From the NCBI RefSeq assembly GCF_032452875.1, contig NC_083877.1, forward strand, positions 46,363,724 through 46,427,723: 64,000 nucleotides of DNA, written 5' to 3'. This document shows, one piece after another, positions 48,087 through 58,886 of the stretch. The first letter of the stretch is position 1. Each line of letters begins with the position of its first letter. This DNA is from Bos javanicus. Lineage: Eukaryota > Chordata > Mammalia > Artiodactyla > Bovidae. The notes under the pieces were generated by a model, which saw nothing but the letters and a program-made list of their open reading frames with translations, did no database searches and was not told where the DNA came from. Position numbers and translations under genes: made by a program.

Positions 48087-49024
48087 AGTTCAGTTGCTTA
48101 GTCGTGTCTGACTCTTTGTGACCCCATGGACCAGCACACTGTGTCCACTGTTTCCCCATCTATTTCCCATGAAGTGATGGGACCAGATGCCATGATCTTC
48201 GTTTTCTGAATGTTGAGCTTTAAGCCAACTTTTTCACTCTCCTCTTTCACTTTCATCAAGAGGCTTTTTATTTCCTTTTTACTTTCTGCCCTAAGGGTGG
48301 TGTCATCTGCATATCTGAGGTTATTGATATTTCTCCCGGCAATCTTGATTCCAGCTTGTGCTTCCTCCAGCCCAGCATTTCTCATGATGTACTCTGCATA
48401 TAAGTTAAATAAGCAGCGTGACAATATACAGCCTTCATGTACTCTTTTTCCTATTTGGAACCAGTCCATTGTTCCATGTCCAGTTCTAACTGTTGCTTCC
48501 TGTTCTGCATACAGGTTTCTCAAGAGGCAGGTCAGGTGGTCTGGTATTCCCATCTCTTTCAGCATTTTCCACAGTTTATTGTGATCCACACAGTCAGAGG
48601 CTTTGGCATAGTCAATAAGGTAGAAATTGATGTTTTTCTGGAACTCTCTTGCTTTTTCGATGATCTAGTGGATGTTGGCAATTTGATCTCTGGTTCCTCT
48701 GCTTTTTCTAAATCCAGCTTGAACATCTGGAAGTTCATGGTTCACGTATTGCTGAAGCCTGGCTTGGAGAATTTTGAGCATTACTAGCGTGTGAGATGAG
48801 TGCAGTTGTGCAGTAGTTTGAGCATTCTTTGGCATTGCCCTTCTTTGGGATTGGAATTAAAACTGACCTTTTCCAGTCCTGTGGCCACTGCTGAGTTTTC
48901 CAAATTTGCTGGCATATTGAGTGCAGCACTTTCACAGCATCATCTTTCAGGATTTGAAATAGCTCAACTGGAATTCCATCACCTCCACTAGCTTTGTTTG
49001 TAGTGATGCTTCCTATGGCCTTTA
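48087..49024 (-). mobile_element. BovB LINE with internal deletion; RT fragment
   Basis: Minus-oriented BovB. A 163-codon open frame at 48589-48098 holds the reverse-transcriptase palm: an RYADDT catalytic motif (48313-48299) preceded by NNL and followed by KSLLMKVKEESEKVGLKLN. The 3' end of the element (48087 to about 48130) is joined directly to internal sequence. Compared with the copy at 58887, about 540 bases are missing at about 48130-48138, so the frame ends in tail-derived codons. Upstream frames are interrupted. Non-functional. Confidence 0.92.
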
Positions 49025-49154
49025 AGTGGTCTGTATTTGCTTTTGAAGTCTTTAGTCATTTTAGTTAAGTGAATACTGCTTCACAGTGACCTGTGATCCT
49101 ATTTGACCAAGTATCTTGAAACCTTTTTGATATTTTTATAAAATCACCAAATAT

Positions 49155-49276
49155 CAAATTTTTTTTGTCCATGCTGCAGGGCTTTCAGGATCTTAGTTCC
49201 CCAACCAGGGGTCAAACCTGTGTCCCCTGAGGTGGAAATGCAGAGCCTTAACCACTGGACTTCCAGGGAAAGTCCT
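49155..49276 (-). mobile_element. CHR-type SINE
   Basis: Minus-oriented, with the 8-base duplication CCAAATAT at 49147-49154 and 49277-49284. Confidence 0.88.
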
Positions 49277-49449
49277 CCAAATATTAAATTCTAACTGAAG
49301 TTCTTTTGACCTACGGCTAACTGTGATGTTTCAGAGGAATCCTGAAGCATCTTAAAGAGAGATATTAAATAGGATAATCTGATATGTTAAATTACATGGG
49401 AAGCGCTGTCAAATAAGTGATAAGCCATCTGAGGTTATACTATAGGAAT

Positions 49450-49650
49450 GTGCTCAGTTGCTCAGTCATTTCTGACTCTTTGTGATCCTATGGACTGTGG
49501 CCCGCTAGGCTTCTCTGTCCATGGGATTCTCCAGGGAAGAATACTGGAGACGATTGCCATTTCCTCCTCCAGGGGATCTTCTCAACCCAGGGATCGAGCT
49601 TTAGTCTCCTGTGTCTCCTGCATTGGCAGGTGGATTCTTTACAATATATC
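49450..49650 (+). mobile_element. Bov-tA SINE
   Basis: Plus-oriented, bounded by ATAGGAAT at 49442-49449 and 49651-49658. Confidence 0.9.
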
Positions 49651-49971
49651 ATAGGAATAAATATCATAAATATATTATTAACACAGACATTCTAGAAATT
49701 ATACATTTCTGAACTTTGGATATGTCCTGGTATGATTATGTTATAATTTTAGTTGCTATCTTAAAATGCTGTATGTCAAAACAGTAACCAAGATCCTTTG
49801 TCAATTACATTGTAATCAGGTGTGAATCATGTCTTTTTAAGTCCTTTGCCATTTGTAGACAGTTATTGTTATACTTTGATATTTTGCAAAAGTGCTTCAT
49901 CTTCGAGAAGATTCTTAGGAAGAAATTTTTGAAAAGTATAGGTCTCTGATAAATTTCAGATCATACCATTG

Positions 49972-50063
49972 AACTAGGTAAGAAATTAAAGAATCCTAAT
50001 GAAAACCTGTCTAGGTTTAGGTTGACAGGTTTTCATTAGGATTCTTTAATTTCTTACCTAGTT
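49972..50063. repeat. Perfect 40-bp inverted repeat at a BovB 5' junction
   Basis: Left arm 49972-50011 and right arm 50024-50063 are exact reverse complements over 40 bases, with the 12-base loop TAGGTTTAGGTT. The left arm is original target DNA. The right arm sits between the target-site duplication and the 5'-truncated start of the BovB copy. Confidence 0.98.
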
Positions 50064-50547
50064 TTAGACAGCATATTAAAAAGCAGAGACATTACTTTGC
50101 CAACAAAGGTCCATCTGGTCAAGGCTATGGTTTTTCCAGTAGTTATGTATGGATGTGAGAGTTGGACTATAAAGAAAGCTGAGCACTGAAGAATTAATGC
50201 TTTTGAACTGTGGTGTTGGAGAAGACTCTTGAGAATCCCTTGGACTGCAAGGAGATCCAAGCAGTCCATCCTAAAGGAGATCAGTTCTGGGTGTTCATTG
50301 GAAGGACTGATGTTGAAGCTGAAACTCCAATACTTTGGCCACCTGATGGGAAGAACTGACTCATTTGAAAAGAGGAAAGATTGTAGGTGGGAGAAGAAGG
50401 ACAAGGTGGTTGGATGGCATCACGGACTCAATGGACATGAGTTGGAGTAAACTCCAGGAGTTGGTGACGGACATGGAGGCCTGGCATTCTGCAGTCCATG
50501 GGATTGCAGAGTCAGACACGACTGAGTGACTGAACTGAACTAAACTG
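50064..50547 (+). mobile_element. BovB LINE, 5'-truncated, with snap-back 5' junction
   Basis: Plus-oriented BovB 3' end, starting at GACAGCATATTAAAAAGCAG and ending in GACACGACTGAGTGACTGAA plus a short A-rich tail. The 12-base duplication AATGAAAACCTG at 49998-50009 and 50548-50559 defines the whole insertion as 50010-50547, so 50010-50063 is extra inserted sequence, largely an inverted copy of the 5' flank. The C-terminal RT frame has a TGA at 50187-50189 where the family codon is expected to be CGA. Confidence 0.95.
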
Positions 50548-50559
50548 AATGAAAACCTG

Positions 50560-51897
50560 ATGGCTTCATAAAACTATTAACAAAAAGGATCAGTTACTGA
50601 GTGAACTGATGAATATGGTTATAATTTTTAGGGTTTTTGTCTAAAATATTACTGGCTTTAATCTGTGTTTTCCAGACATAATGATACGCTCCCTCTCAAG
50701 CTAATTATGACTAACAGCAATTTGGTAAATTAAACCTTTGGAAGTAAAATGGAAATGTTTATCTTTTCTCTCCACCTGATTCCTCCTCCAAAAATTAGAA
50801 ATCCTTAAGTTTTCAACAGCTTTATGAGGTAAATAAGGAAGGTCACCTCCTAACGGATGCAGGAAACTCAATTTTTGGAGACCTTGAAAATGGTGGAATT
50901 CACTCAAATCTGTAGATGTTGCAGGTGATATCTGTGACAGGCCCACAGAATGGCTTTTCTGGCTTTGAGAAATATTTCAACATTTCAATCTGAGATCCCT
51001 TATGAAAAGCTCCAACCCAACCAATTTAAAAGAGGCTAAGTGATCAATCAATCAGACTTATTCTGAAAACAAATTGGTCTTAATTTGGCTACATTTGGTA
51101 AAAGTGAGGTTAACTTTAGAGGAAAAGAATGTTTCAGTGGATATTAAAATCTAGTTTTGTTAATTGAAGTCTGTATTTACTGTCTGAGACTCAACTGCCA
51201 GATAGCTACTTATTGTTAAGTTACATAATTACAAAGTTTAAATGAACTGTTAAAGGGACACTCTTAAGTTTGTTTCTGAAGCTTACCATGACAATATATT
51301 TTTAGATGAAGATCCAATACCCCATGTTCAGGCCCTATCAAAATCGAAAGTTATTGTGTTAGCCATACATTTGCCCTGATGTTCAGGAGGAAAAGAAAAT
51401 TATCTAGTGAAGTTGTCACAGAGTATAACTACTCATGACAGGTATCTCTGCTTGCTTTAAGTCTAGGGCTAAAAGCACTTATACAATGTTTGTGTTATAA
51501 TTTGATACAATTGATAAATGTGTAACCTACAAAATGTTTCCCCACTAACATACCTCTGAGCCTCTTCACAGATACCTGATAAATTCTCCCCCAGTGTGGA
51601 TACCTAGGCAAATATTTCTATATTAACAAAAAGGAGGCCTAGCACCAAGGGACATGATGGACCCAGGACAGGCTGCAACCACCCTGACATCAAGGGACAA
51701 GTATTTTTGTGCGTTAGAAGACTTGCGATCAAGAGGGGGACTGACAAAAATCTTCTCACTGAGGTATGGGGTAAGTCATGCTGGCTTATACATGGTTTAA
51801 CTTAAACTTTACTGACCAGAGTGGCCTGTTTTGTGGCCTATAGAACATCCATTGTACATCTACTTTGGCCATTAAGGAGAGGACTATTTTTAGAAAA
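50560..51897. other. Unrecognised, probably ERV interior
   Basis: No clear coding motif seen. Its position between the protease and envelope remnants suggests retroviral origin. Confidence 0.35.
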
Positions 51898-51905
51898 TCA
51901 AACAT

Positions 51906-52042
51906 TAAAGGAAACTCCCTGGTAGTCGTGTTTAGGACTCAGCACTTTCAACTTTCACTGCACTGGGTCTGGTCAGGGAACTAAGGTCTCACAAAATGCA
52001 TGGCATGGCCAAAAGAAAGAAAGAGAGAAAGAAAGAAAGAAG
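51906..52042 (+). mobile_element. CHR-type SINE with GAAA tail
   Basis: Diverged plus-oriented CHR ending in a GAAA-repeat tail, bounded by TCAAACAT at 51898-51905 and 52043-52050. It is inserted within the envelope remnant. Confidence 0.85.
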
Positions 52043-52050
52043 TCAAACAT

Positions 52051-52330
52051 AGAGGACATCATCACTCTCATAGAGGCTTTAGCAAAATTTACCCAGCAAG
52101 CCTTAACAATAGTAATCAGGCTGTCAGTCTAATCAACTCAGAAGTTTCTATGATGAAAAAATGGCCCTTGATATTTTAAAAGCCTCCCAAGGAGGAACTT
52201 ATGCTATAATATATACCAAACGCTGTTTTTAATTCCTGATGAGTTTTCTAATGTGATCCACATGTGATCATTTTTCTAAATGATCCACATGAAAAAATCA
52301 AACCTCCTCTCTGAAGGTTCCCTTCCCAGT
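52051..52330 (+). pseudogene. Endogenous retrovirus envelope transmembrane-subunit remnant
   Basis: Around 52158-52245 the plus strand reads MALDILKASQGG, followed a few codons on by a Cys-containing stretch, a stop codon and, in a shifted frame, IPDEFSNV. This is the conserved ectodomain segment of the gammaretrovirus-type transmembrane subunit. Stop codons precede it and a frameshift follows, so no envelope protein can be made. Orientation agrees with the protease remnant and the 3' LTR. Confidence 0.82.
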
Positions 52331-52634
52331 TTAGTGAAAATATTAGAAAAATGGTTTGGTTTGGGGGCTCTTGGCTGAAGTCTCTGCTAATGATGTTGCT
52401 ATGTTGCTGTTCATTGTCTCTCCCACTGTGCCTCTTCTACACTTGCTAGAATAATGCTACTGAAGCAAGGTTCAGACACTACTTTGGTGGACCCCAAAAC
52501 AGACCTAGCTCTAGCAACAAGAGAATTTCACTCCTCTAATTCAGGAAACTGAAACATCCATTCTCAGCAGGAAGCAATTACAGAGGTCTTAACTTTAGTC
52601 CCATACCCCTCAAGACTGAAGACTGAAATTTCTT

Positions 52635-52646
52635 AAAGGGGGATTT
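52635..52646 (+). other. Polypurine tract before 3' LTR
   Basis: AAAGGGGGATTT immediately precedes the TGTAAGC start of the LTR, which is where plus-strand DNA synthesis of a retrovirus is primed. Confidence 0.65.
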
Positions 52647-54066
52647 TGTAAGCAGCTTGGGTAGAAGGGCCCCACAGAAAGAAAACTAGGCATGACTTTT
52701 GACAAAGAGAAGCCGCTTTTGGCCTAAGTCATTTTATAATCTAAGCCTGACCACAGTGCTTGTCCTTGGACAGATCTCAGTAATTAATAATCTTAAGCTG
52801 GAATCAAGATTGCCGGGAGAAATATCAATAACCTCAGATATGCAGATGACACAACCCTTATGGCAGAAAGTGAAGAGGAACTAAAAAGCCTCTTGATGAA
52901 AGAGAAAGTGGAGAGTGGAAAAACTGGCTTAAAGCTCAACATTCAGAAAACTAAGATCATGGCACCTGGTCCCATCACTTCATGGGAAATAGATGGGGAA
53001 ACAGTAGAAACAGTGTCAGACTTTATTTTGGGGGGCTCCAAAATCACTGAAGATGGTGACTGCAGCCATGAAATTAAAAGACGTTTACTCCTTGGAAGAA
53101 AAGTTATGACCAACCTAGATAGCATATTGAAAAGCAGAGACATTACTTTGCCAACAAAGGTCCGTCTAGTCAAGTCTATGGTTTTTCCAGTCATCAAGTA
53201 TGGATTTGAGAGTTGGACTGTGAAGAAAGCTGAGTGCTGAAGAATTGATGCTTTTGAACTGTGGTGTTGGAGAAGACTCTTGAGAGTCCCTTGGACTGCA
53301 AGGAGATCCAACCAGTCTATTCTAAAGGAGATTGGTCCTGGGTGTTCTTTGGAAGGAATAATGCTAAAGCTGAAACTCCAGTACTTTGGCCACCTCATGT
53401 GAAGAGTTGACTCATTGGAAAAGACTCTGATGCTGGGAGGGATTGGGGGCAGGAGGAGAAGGGGACGACAGAGGATGAGATGGCTGGATGGCATCAGTGA
53501 CTCGATGCACGTGAGTCTGAGTGAACTCCGGGAGTTGGTGATGGACAGGGAGGCCTGGCGTGCTGTGGTTCATGGGGTCACGAAGAGTCAGACACGACTG
53601 AGCGACTGAACTGAAGGGAACAAAAGAATGCAGGAACAAATGAGTGTCATCAGGCAAGGGAAGTAACAATAGCAAAGATAAAAAATCATCTGCAAAGACT
53701 CCCAGTTGTATTTCAATGGTAAAGAAGAGCCTGAAGCACTTAAATTACCAGATCAACCTGAATCTAAGGAATGATGATGTTGACCTTTTCTGACCCATGT
53801 GACTTCAATCAACTAAAGTTTGAACTCTGTTGACATCTGCCTCAGTTCTGCACTAAATTCTTCTCTGCTCAAGCTCCTTCATAAACATGCATGTACCTTT
53901 GGCTTAAAACACCTCTAGTTTTGCTGTTTGGAGAGACACTTCTTTGGGAAAGATCTCCAGCGTTGTCATTACTTGCTGCAAGTAATACATACTTCCTCTT
54001 TCTGATTTTTGGCTTGGTTGTGTCTTTTGGCTCAACACCCACCATGAGGTAAACCAAGTTTTTGGG
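52647..54066 (+). mobile_element. ERV 3' LTR, split by a BovB insertion
   Basis: Starts TGTAAGCAGCTTGGG at 52647, is interrupted at about 52797-53613 by BovB, and resumes with R/U5-like sequence: TTGCTGTTTGGAGAGACACT, then CTTGGTTGTGTCTTTTGGCT and AACACCCACCATGAGG. The end near 54066 is approximate. It looks like a bovine class I ERV LTR of the BTLTR1 type. No matching 5' LTR was found in the window. Confidence 0.75.
52797..53613 (+). mobile_element. BovB LINE with reverse-transcriptase fragment
   Basis: Plus-oriented, 5'-truncated BovB starting at GGAATCAAGATTGCCGGGAG. The RT catalytic motif YADDT is at 52839-52853, in frame with an open stretch running to a TGA at 53238-53240 (after VKKAEC), where the family codon is expected to be CGA. 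The C-terminal frame continues after the stop (SLSELRELVMDREAWR). It interrupts the ERV LTR, so it is younger than the ERV. Confidence 0.93.
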
Positions 54067-54165
54067 TAAAAGTGTGACATCTACAGTGTTTTGTATCATG
54101 TAAGATAACATGGATGCAAGTACTGACAGAAGATTCATCTTGTAAACAAATAACTTAAACAGTAT

Positions 54166-54433
54166 CAATAAATATAGTATAGTACTGTAAATGTTTTTTC
54201 TTCCTTATGATTTTCCTAATAAAAATTTCTGTAGCTTATTTCATTATAAGAATATACTATATACACTACATATAACATACAAAATATATGTTAATAGACT
54301 GTTATGTCATTGGTAAGGCTTCCATTCACTAGTAGGCTATTAGCAGTTAAGTTTTGAGAAATGAAAAGTTTTATGCAGATTTTTGACTGTGTGGGGTAGG
54401 CACCCTTTCCCCACATTGTTCAAAGATCAACTA
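54166..54433 (+). mobile_element. Tc1/mariner-type DNA transposon, right half
   Basis: Continues the element begun at 45767: CAATAAATATAGTATAGTAC, CTTCCTTATGATTTTCCTAA, AACATACAAAATATATGTTA, and the right terminal repeat TTGTTCAAAGATCAACTA (inverse of the left end with a few changes). It is followed by TA at 54434-54435. Confidence 0.82.
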
Positions 54434-54435
54434 TA

Positions 54436-55398
54436 TTTTCATTCATCTAATAAAAACATTTTTTAGCACCTACAATATATAAAGCAACTCTCTAAGTACA
54501 GTAAGGGGAATAAAGATGAAACTGATACAAATCATCCTTTAAGAACTCAATGGCCTTGCAGGGGAGGTGGAGCACACACATAAATAATTACAATGCCAGG
54601 TAAAATTATGATCTGCCAGTAATGTGCTGCTGTGTTATTTATAGTTCCTTCCAAATTAGTTTACTTTTCTTTCAAAACTGGTAGTCTATAGTTAAGCAGA
54701 TTGCAGTTTATTAGAACTACCTGTTCCCTAACTATTCTGGATAAATGAAAAGTTACTTCCCTTGTATCAGTGACATCAGATATTATCAGCAGCTATCAAC
54801 ATCATCTGAGGCATGCTTGTCATTCGATGACAGAACTGTAGCATTCCAGCAAAGTCTTATTGACAACACCAAGTCACCTTCTTTGGACCTATAATTCACC
54901 TGAACTGGAAGGGCAAGGAGGATGAATCAGACAGCATGGGAATTTAAACTGCGGTGGGGAGGCAGAGGGCATGCTTTCAGGAAGTAGGGCAGTTGTGTGG
55001 GTAGCAACACAAAAGTAGATGGGTCATGTTGTCAAGTGGCAACCAGAAATGGGGTCAGTACAGGCACACAGACTGTCCCTGGCTCTGCAGAAAGAGTCTG
55101 TGTGAACAGATAGAGGATCTTTGGCGGAGAAGTCTATGGGGGCAGGAAGAGAACCTATCTGTCCACACTGCAGATGTGACCACTATCTGATGGTGTGAAT
55201 TGATTTATTCTGATTTATTCTGTTTTATTCTGATTTGGACTGTATTTTTATCTCCATTTTGAAAGCAAAATAATAATAATAATGAATTTATATAAACACT
55301 ATCTAAAGATCATTAAGGAAATACATCCTTCATACATTAGGAACAAAACTGTAGGAGAAGGCTTCACTAAAGCCTTTGAATCAAGACATTAGAATTCA
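54436..55398. other. No gene recognised
   Basis: Intergenic. An L2-like trace at 54460-54600 and a short AAT repeat at about 55268-55283 are the only patterns seen. Confidence 0.45.
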
Positions 55399-55556
55399 GG
55401 GACTTCCCTGGTGGTCCAGTGGCTAACACTCCATGCTCCCAATTTAGGGAGCCTGGGTTCGATCCCTGGTCAGGGAACCAGATCCCAGATGCCACAACTA
55501 AGATTTCAAATATCAGATTAAAGATCCCACATGCTGCAACTAAGACCCAATGCAAC

Positions 55557-55559
<3 letters not shown>
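55399..55559 (+). mobile_element. CHR-type SINE
   Basis: Plus-oriented: GGGACTTCCCTGGTGGTCCA to CCCAATGCAACCAAA. Its tail has become the AT microsatellite that follows. Confidence 0.92.

Positions 55560-55599
<40 letters not shown>
55560..55599. repeat. (AT)20 microsatellite from a SINE tail
   Basis: Forty bases of uninterrupted AT dinucleotide directly after the CHR end. Confidence 0.95.
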
Positions 55600-55602
<3 letters not shown>

Positions 55603-55736
55603 AAATCTCATTATTTAAAAAACAAAAGAATCCAGAATTCAATGCTGTTGGCACTGACATACACAGCAGCCACAAGTTAGCATCAAAATATACATCTTAT
55701 ACATTTCCTTATTTATATCTTTAGCCTTAAGAATTT

Positions 55737-56118
55737 TTTAATAATTTTATTTAATCATTTCGTTTTGGCTGACTGGGTCTTTATTGCTTTGCACAGGTTT
55801 TCTCTAGTTGCCGTGAGCAGGGGCTCTTCATTGTGGTGCTGCGCAATGCTTCTCAGTGCAGTGGCTTCTCTTGCTGTAGAGCATGGGCTCTAGGCACGTG
55901 AGCTTCAGAGCTGCAACACACAGGCTCAGCAGCTGCAGCCAGCAGGCCCGAGAGCACACAGGCTCAGCAGCTGCAGCATGTGAGCTCAGTAGTTTCGACT
56001 CACAGGCTCAGTACTGTGGTGCACGGACTTAGTTGTGGAATCTTCCTGGACCAGGGATCAAACCTGTGTCCCTTGCACTGGTAGGTTGACTCATCCACTG
56101 TGCCACCTGGGAAGTCCT
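55737..56118 (-). mobile_element. CHR-type SINE, long form
   Basis: Minus-oriented, about 380 bases. The 13-base duplication GCCTTAAGAATTT/GCCTTCAGAATTT (one mismatch) is at 55724-55736 and 56119-56131. Confidence 0.9.
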
Positions 56119-56131
56119 GCCTTCAGAATTT

Positions 56132-58886
56132 GGTGATAAAAATACTGTTTATATGTGGATATAGTTCCCTTAAAATTAAATGTTGTACATCATTAATTGA
56201 AACAAAAGAGAGATATGAGTTAATAAGAAAGCTTGTGATGTAAACCTCTTTTCATCTCAAGCCCCAGGACTGGGATTATGACTCTGATGCTATGGAAAAT
56301 GATGTGGACAGAGGGATCTGTTTTGTCCCCAGCGTCCTAGCAACCTTGACTGACCTAAGGACCCCTCCACAAAGAGCACGGCAGCACATTTCCAGGGGAC
56401 CAGGGAGTCATGCTTCTCTTTTTCTTCCTAGTTCGTCCATTTTGGGGTGGCAATAGCAGGGGTACCCTACTTAGTGTCACCAGCTAGAGTTCAGACATCT
56501 GGTTATTTTTATGGGAGCTCAGCCTCTCTAGTAAAATATTTAATTACAGAGCTGATTCATTTGGTTTCTGGCCCTTATACCTACTGAAGACCATGCCTAT
56601 TGCCCAGAGTAAGTAAGTTATTTGTGGAAGGCGGCAGACATAACATTTGAAACAGCTCATGCCTCTGGGTCTTATAACTGAAATGAAATTATTTTATGGT
56701 AACCAGATTTGTATAGACTCCAATATTAACTCACATTTCTGGATGACTTATTCTTTGGCCAGATATCATTTGTTCTTAGATCTTGGCAAGAGGCCCCTCC
56801 CTGGGGCCCACTCTTTAGAGAGCCCCCTCTTGTTCTCTTCTGGTCACTCCTCTTCACTAGTCAAGGAATCCACAGGCCAAGTGATTTATTCACTCAGAGC
56901 CCTGCCCTGCTTTTAGGCCCAGAATTCCCTACCCAAGTCCCTGCTTCTTCAACTGGCATGAACCTCTTTTCCTGATCTATCCTTTCAAGGGTAGATTGTG
57001 CTATTGATTGTGGTACCACAGGCCCAAGGTGGTGGTCATGAGAGGGTGCTGATGTGGCAGGAACTTGCACGGATGTGGGGTGGGATCATCACTGAATGTA
57101 TACGAGGCCCTTTCTGATATGGGCCAGGCCTGTCCGTGGGGAAGGACATCAGGTCAGAACTGTTCTCCTGGAACCAGACCATTCTGATGTGGACCTCTGA
57201 GAAGTTCTGCATCAGTCAAACTAATATTACAGGTCATTATAAAGACAAGTCTGTCAAGATAGGGAAAGTTAACCAGCCTATCAAGGCTAACTAGCTTGTT
57301 AGCTCCAGCTACAATTTTTACATGGACATATAGTATGTGGGCCTCCGGTTTTCCTCTTCCCCACATCCCACCAATATGGGACTAGGCCTGCTCTTGGAAT
57401 AGGTTTGCTTCTGAATTCATTTGAAATTTTAATGTAAAGAATCTGGTAAGAGAGGGGTGAAGAGTGGGTAACGAGCAGGCTGCTTTCCACCAAGTCAAAT
57501 GTCAAAGGCAGCATTGCTACAACTGCCCACATGTCCTGGCCTGCTCTCTGGCCTGACGGGAGAAACTTTATGTGCATATGTGTTTCACATCCACTGAGAG
57601 CCAGAAAAATAAGAGTTGGCTGTTTTCAAATAATTCAAGCCACATACTGTGCTCCAATCATAACGGCTATCATTCCGCTGCCAAGCAGCTCTTGCCAGCT
57701 GATGTCCTTAAGGTGCTTGGAGTTAAGAACTGGGTACTTTGAAGGCCTCTTCCAGGCCAAAAAAAGAAAAAAAAAAAGAATGAACTCGAAAGGGAAATGG
57801 GGCAAGGTTCCTTGGCTGAGCACTAATTCACCTCAGCAAATCCCTAAGCCTTACTATCTGTTTTGTCAGCTGTAAAATGAGCAGACTACTTCAGACCTGG
57901 CTCAGAAGGCGCAGAGTGGTAGGTTTAATTAATGGTGATTGTGATGGCCTTTGTCATGTAAAGTTGTATACAAATGAAAAGGAGCATTAGAGCTACTTTA
58001 TCCAGAGTCTGGAGTTCATCCTGCTTTCTACTGCCACAGTTAAGCCTCTAAGTCCTGTTCACAGACCACTGCCGACTTCAGGGGTGAAGAAAAGTCCAGC
58101 TGGGCTCGCCTCACCTGAACAAAAAGCGGGTTTAGTCTTGGCAGTGGAGCACAGAGCAAGCGATCATTGCACAGTTCAGATTTCTGATGGCAGGCGGCAC
58201 CGAAATCCACTGGATCCAGCTGGCTGCAGATGGTGGACTGGTTTCTGCAATCAAAGGACAAAGAACAGGTGTACTCATTTATTCCTGGGGCTGTTTTGGA
58301 AAGATCTTAAGACTGAAAGTTTCATGTTGAGGGGAGAGTTTTTGTTTTTTTGGGTTTTTTTTTTTTTTTTTGCACTTCTCCCTGTTGTCCCAGGTTTGCT
58401 GGCTGACAGCTCACGGTAGAGGTGCTTTCTTTAGGGACAGTGTTTGTTTACTGAGAACAGGCAACAAGGATCAAACCTAAGATCCATTCCTGCTTTTAGT
58501 CTTATAGCTTATTACAAAGGGTCACAACTCACAGTTCACTTAAAGACACAGGTACATGATTAACCAGAAGTCATAGTGGGCCTGCTGAGAATCACACCTG
58601 AGAATAGTTGATTACTTTGGCTAACAAGGGATTTCTATCCCTCACATGATTCAGCTAACAACATTCATATGCAGCAAATCGTAACTTTTATATACTTAGT
58701 AGACATGATTGTTCCTTCCCTTCATCTCCTGGAGCTAAGATGTTACTGGGATGGCACCTCATATTCAGTGTTCTATTATAACTATTTGTATATCCTCTTG
58801 CTCAATATTAGATGACCTTGAGCTCCTTGAAAACCCTAAGAGGGTCTTAAACATTTTTACATTCCCCTCGACGTCAGTGCCTGTCT
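56132..58886. other. No gene recognised
   Basis: About 2.7 kb intergenic. Short poly(A) and poly(T) runs lie near 57760 and 58340-58370. No exon or clear repeat family was recognised. Confidence 0.4.

Larger units (their letters stand above)
46801..51905 (+). mobile_element. Probable ERV interior, unrecognisable, with nested insertions
   Basis: This interval lies between the protease and envelope remnants and should hold pol and the envelope surface region, but I could not recognise reverse transcriptase or integrase motifs in the non-nested parts. Subtracting the SINE and BovB insertions listed here leaves roughly 4 kb, less than a full pol plus env. Large deletions or extreme decay are likely. 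Confidence 0.45.
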
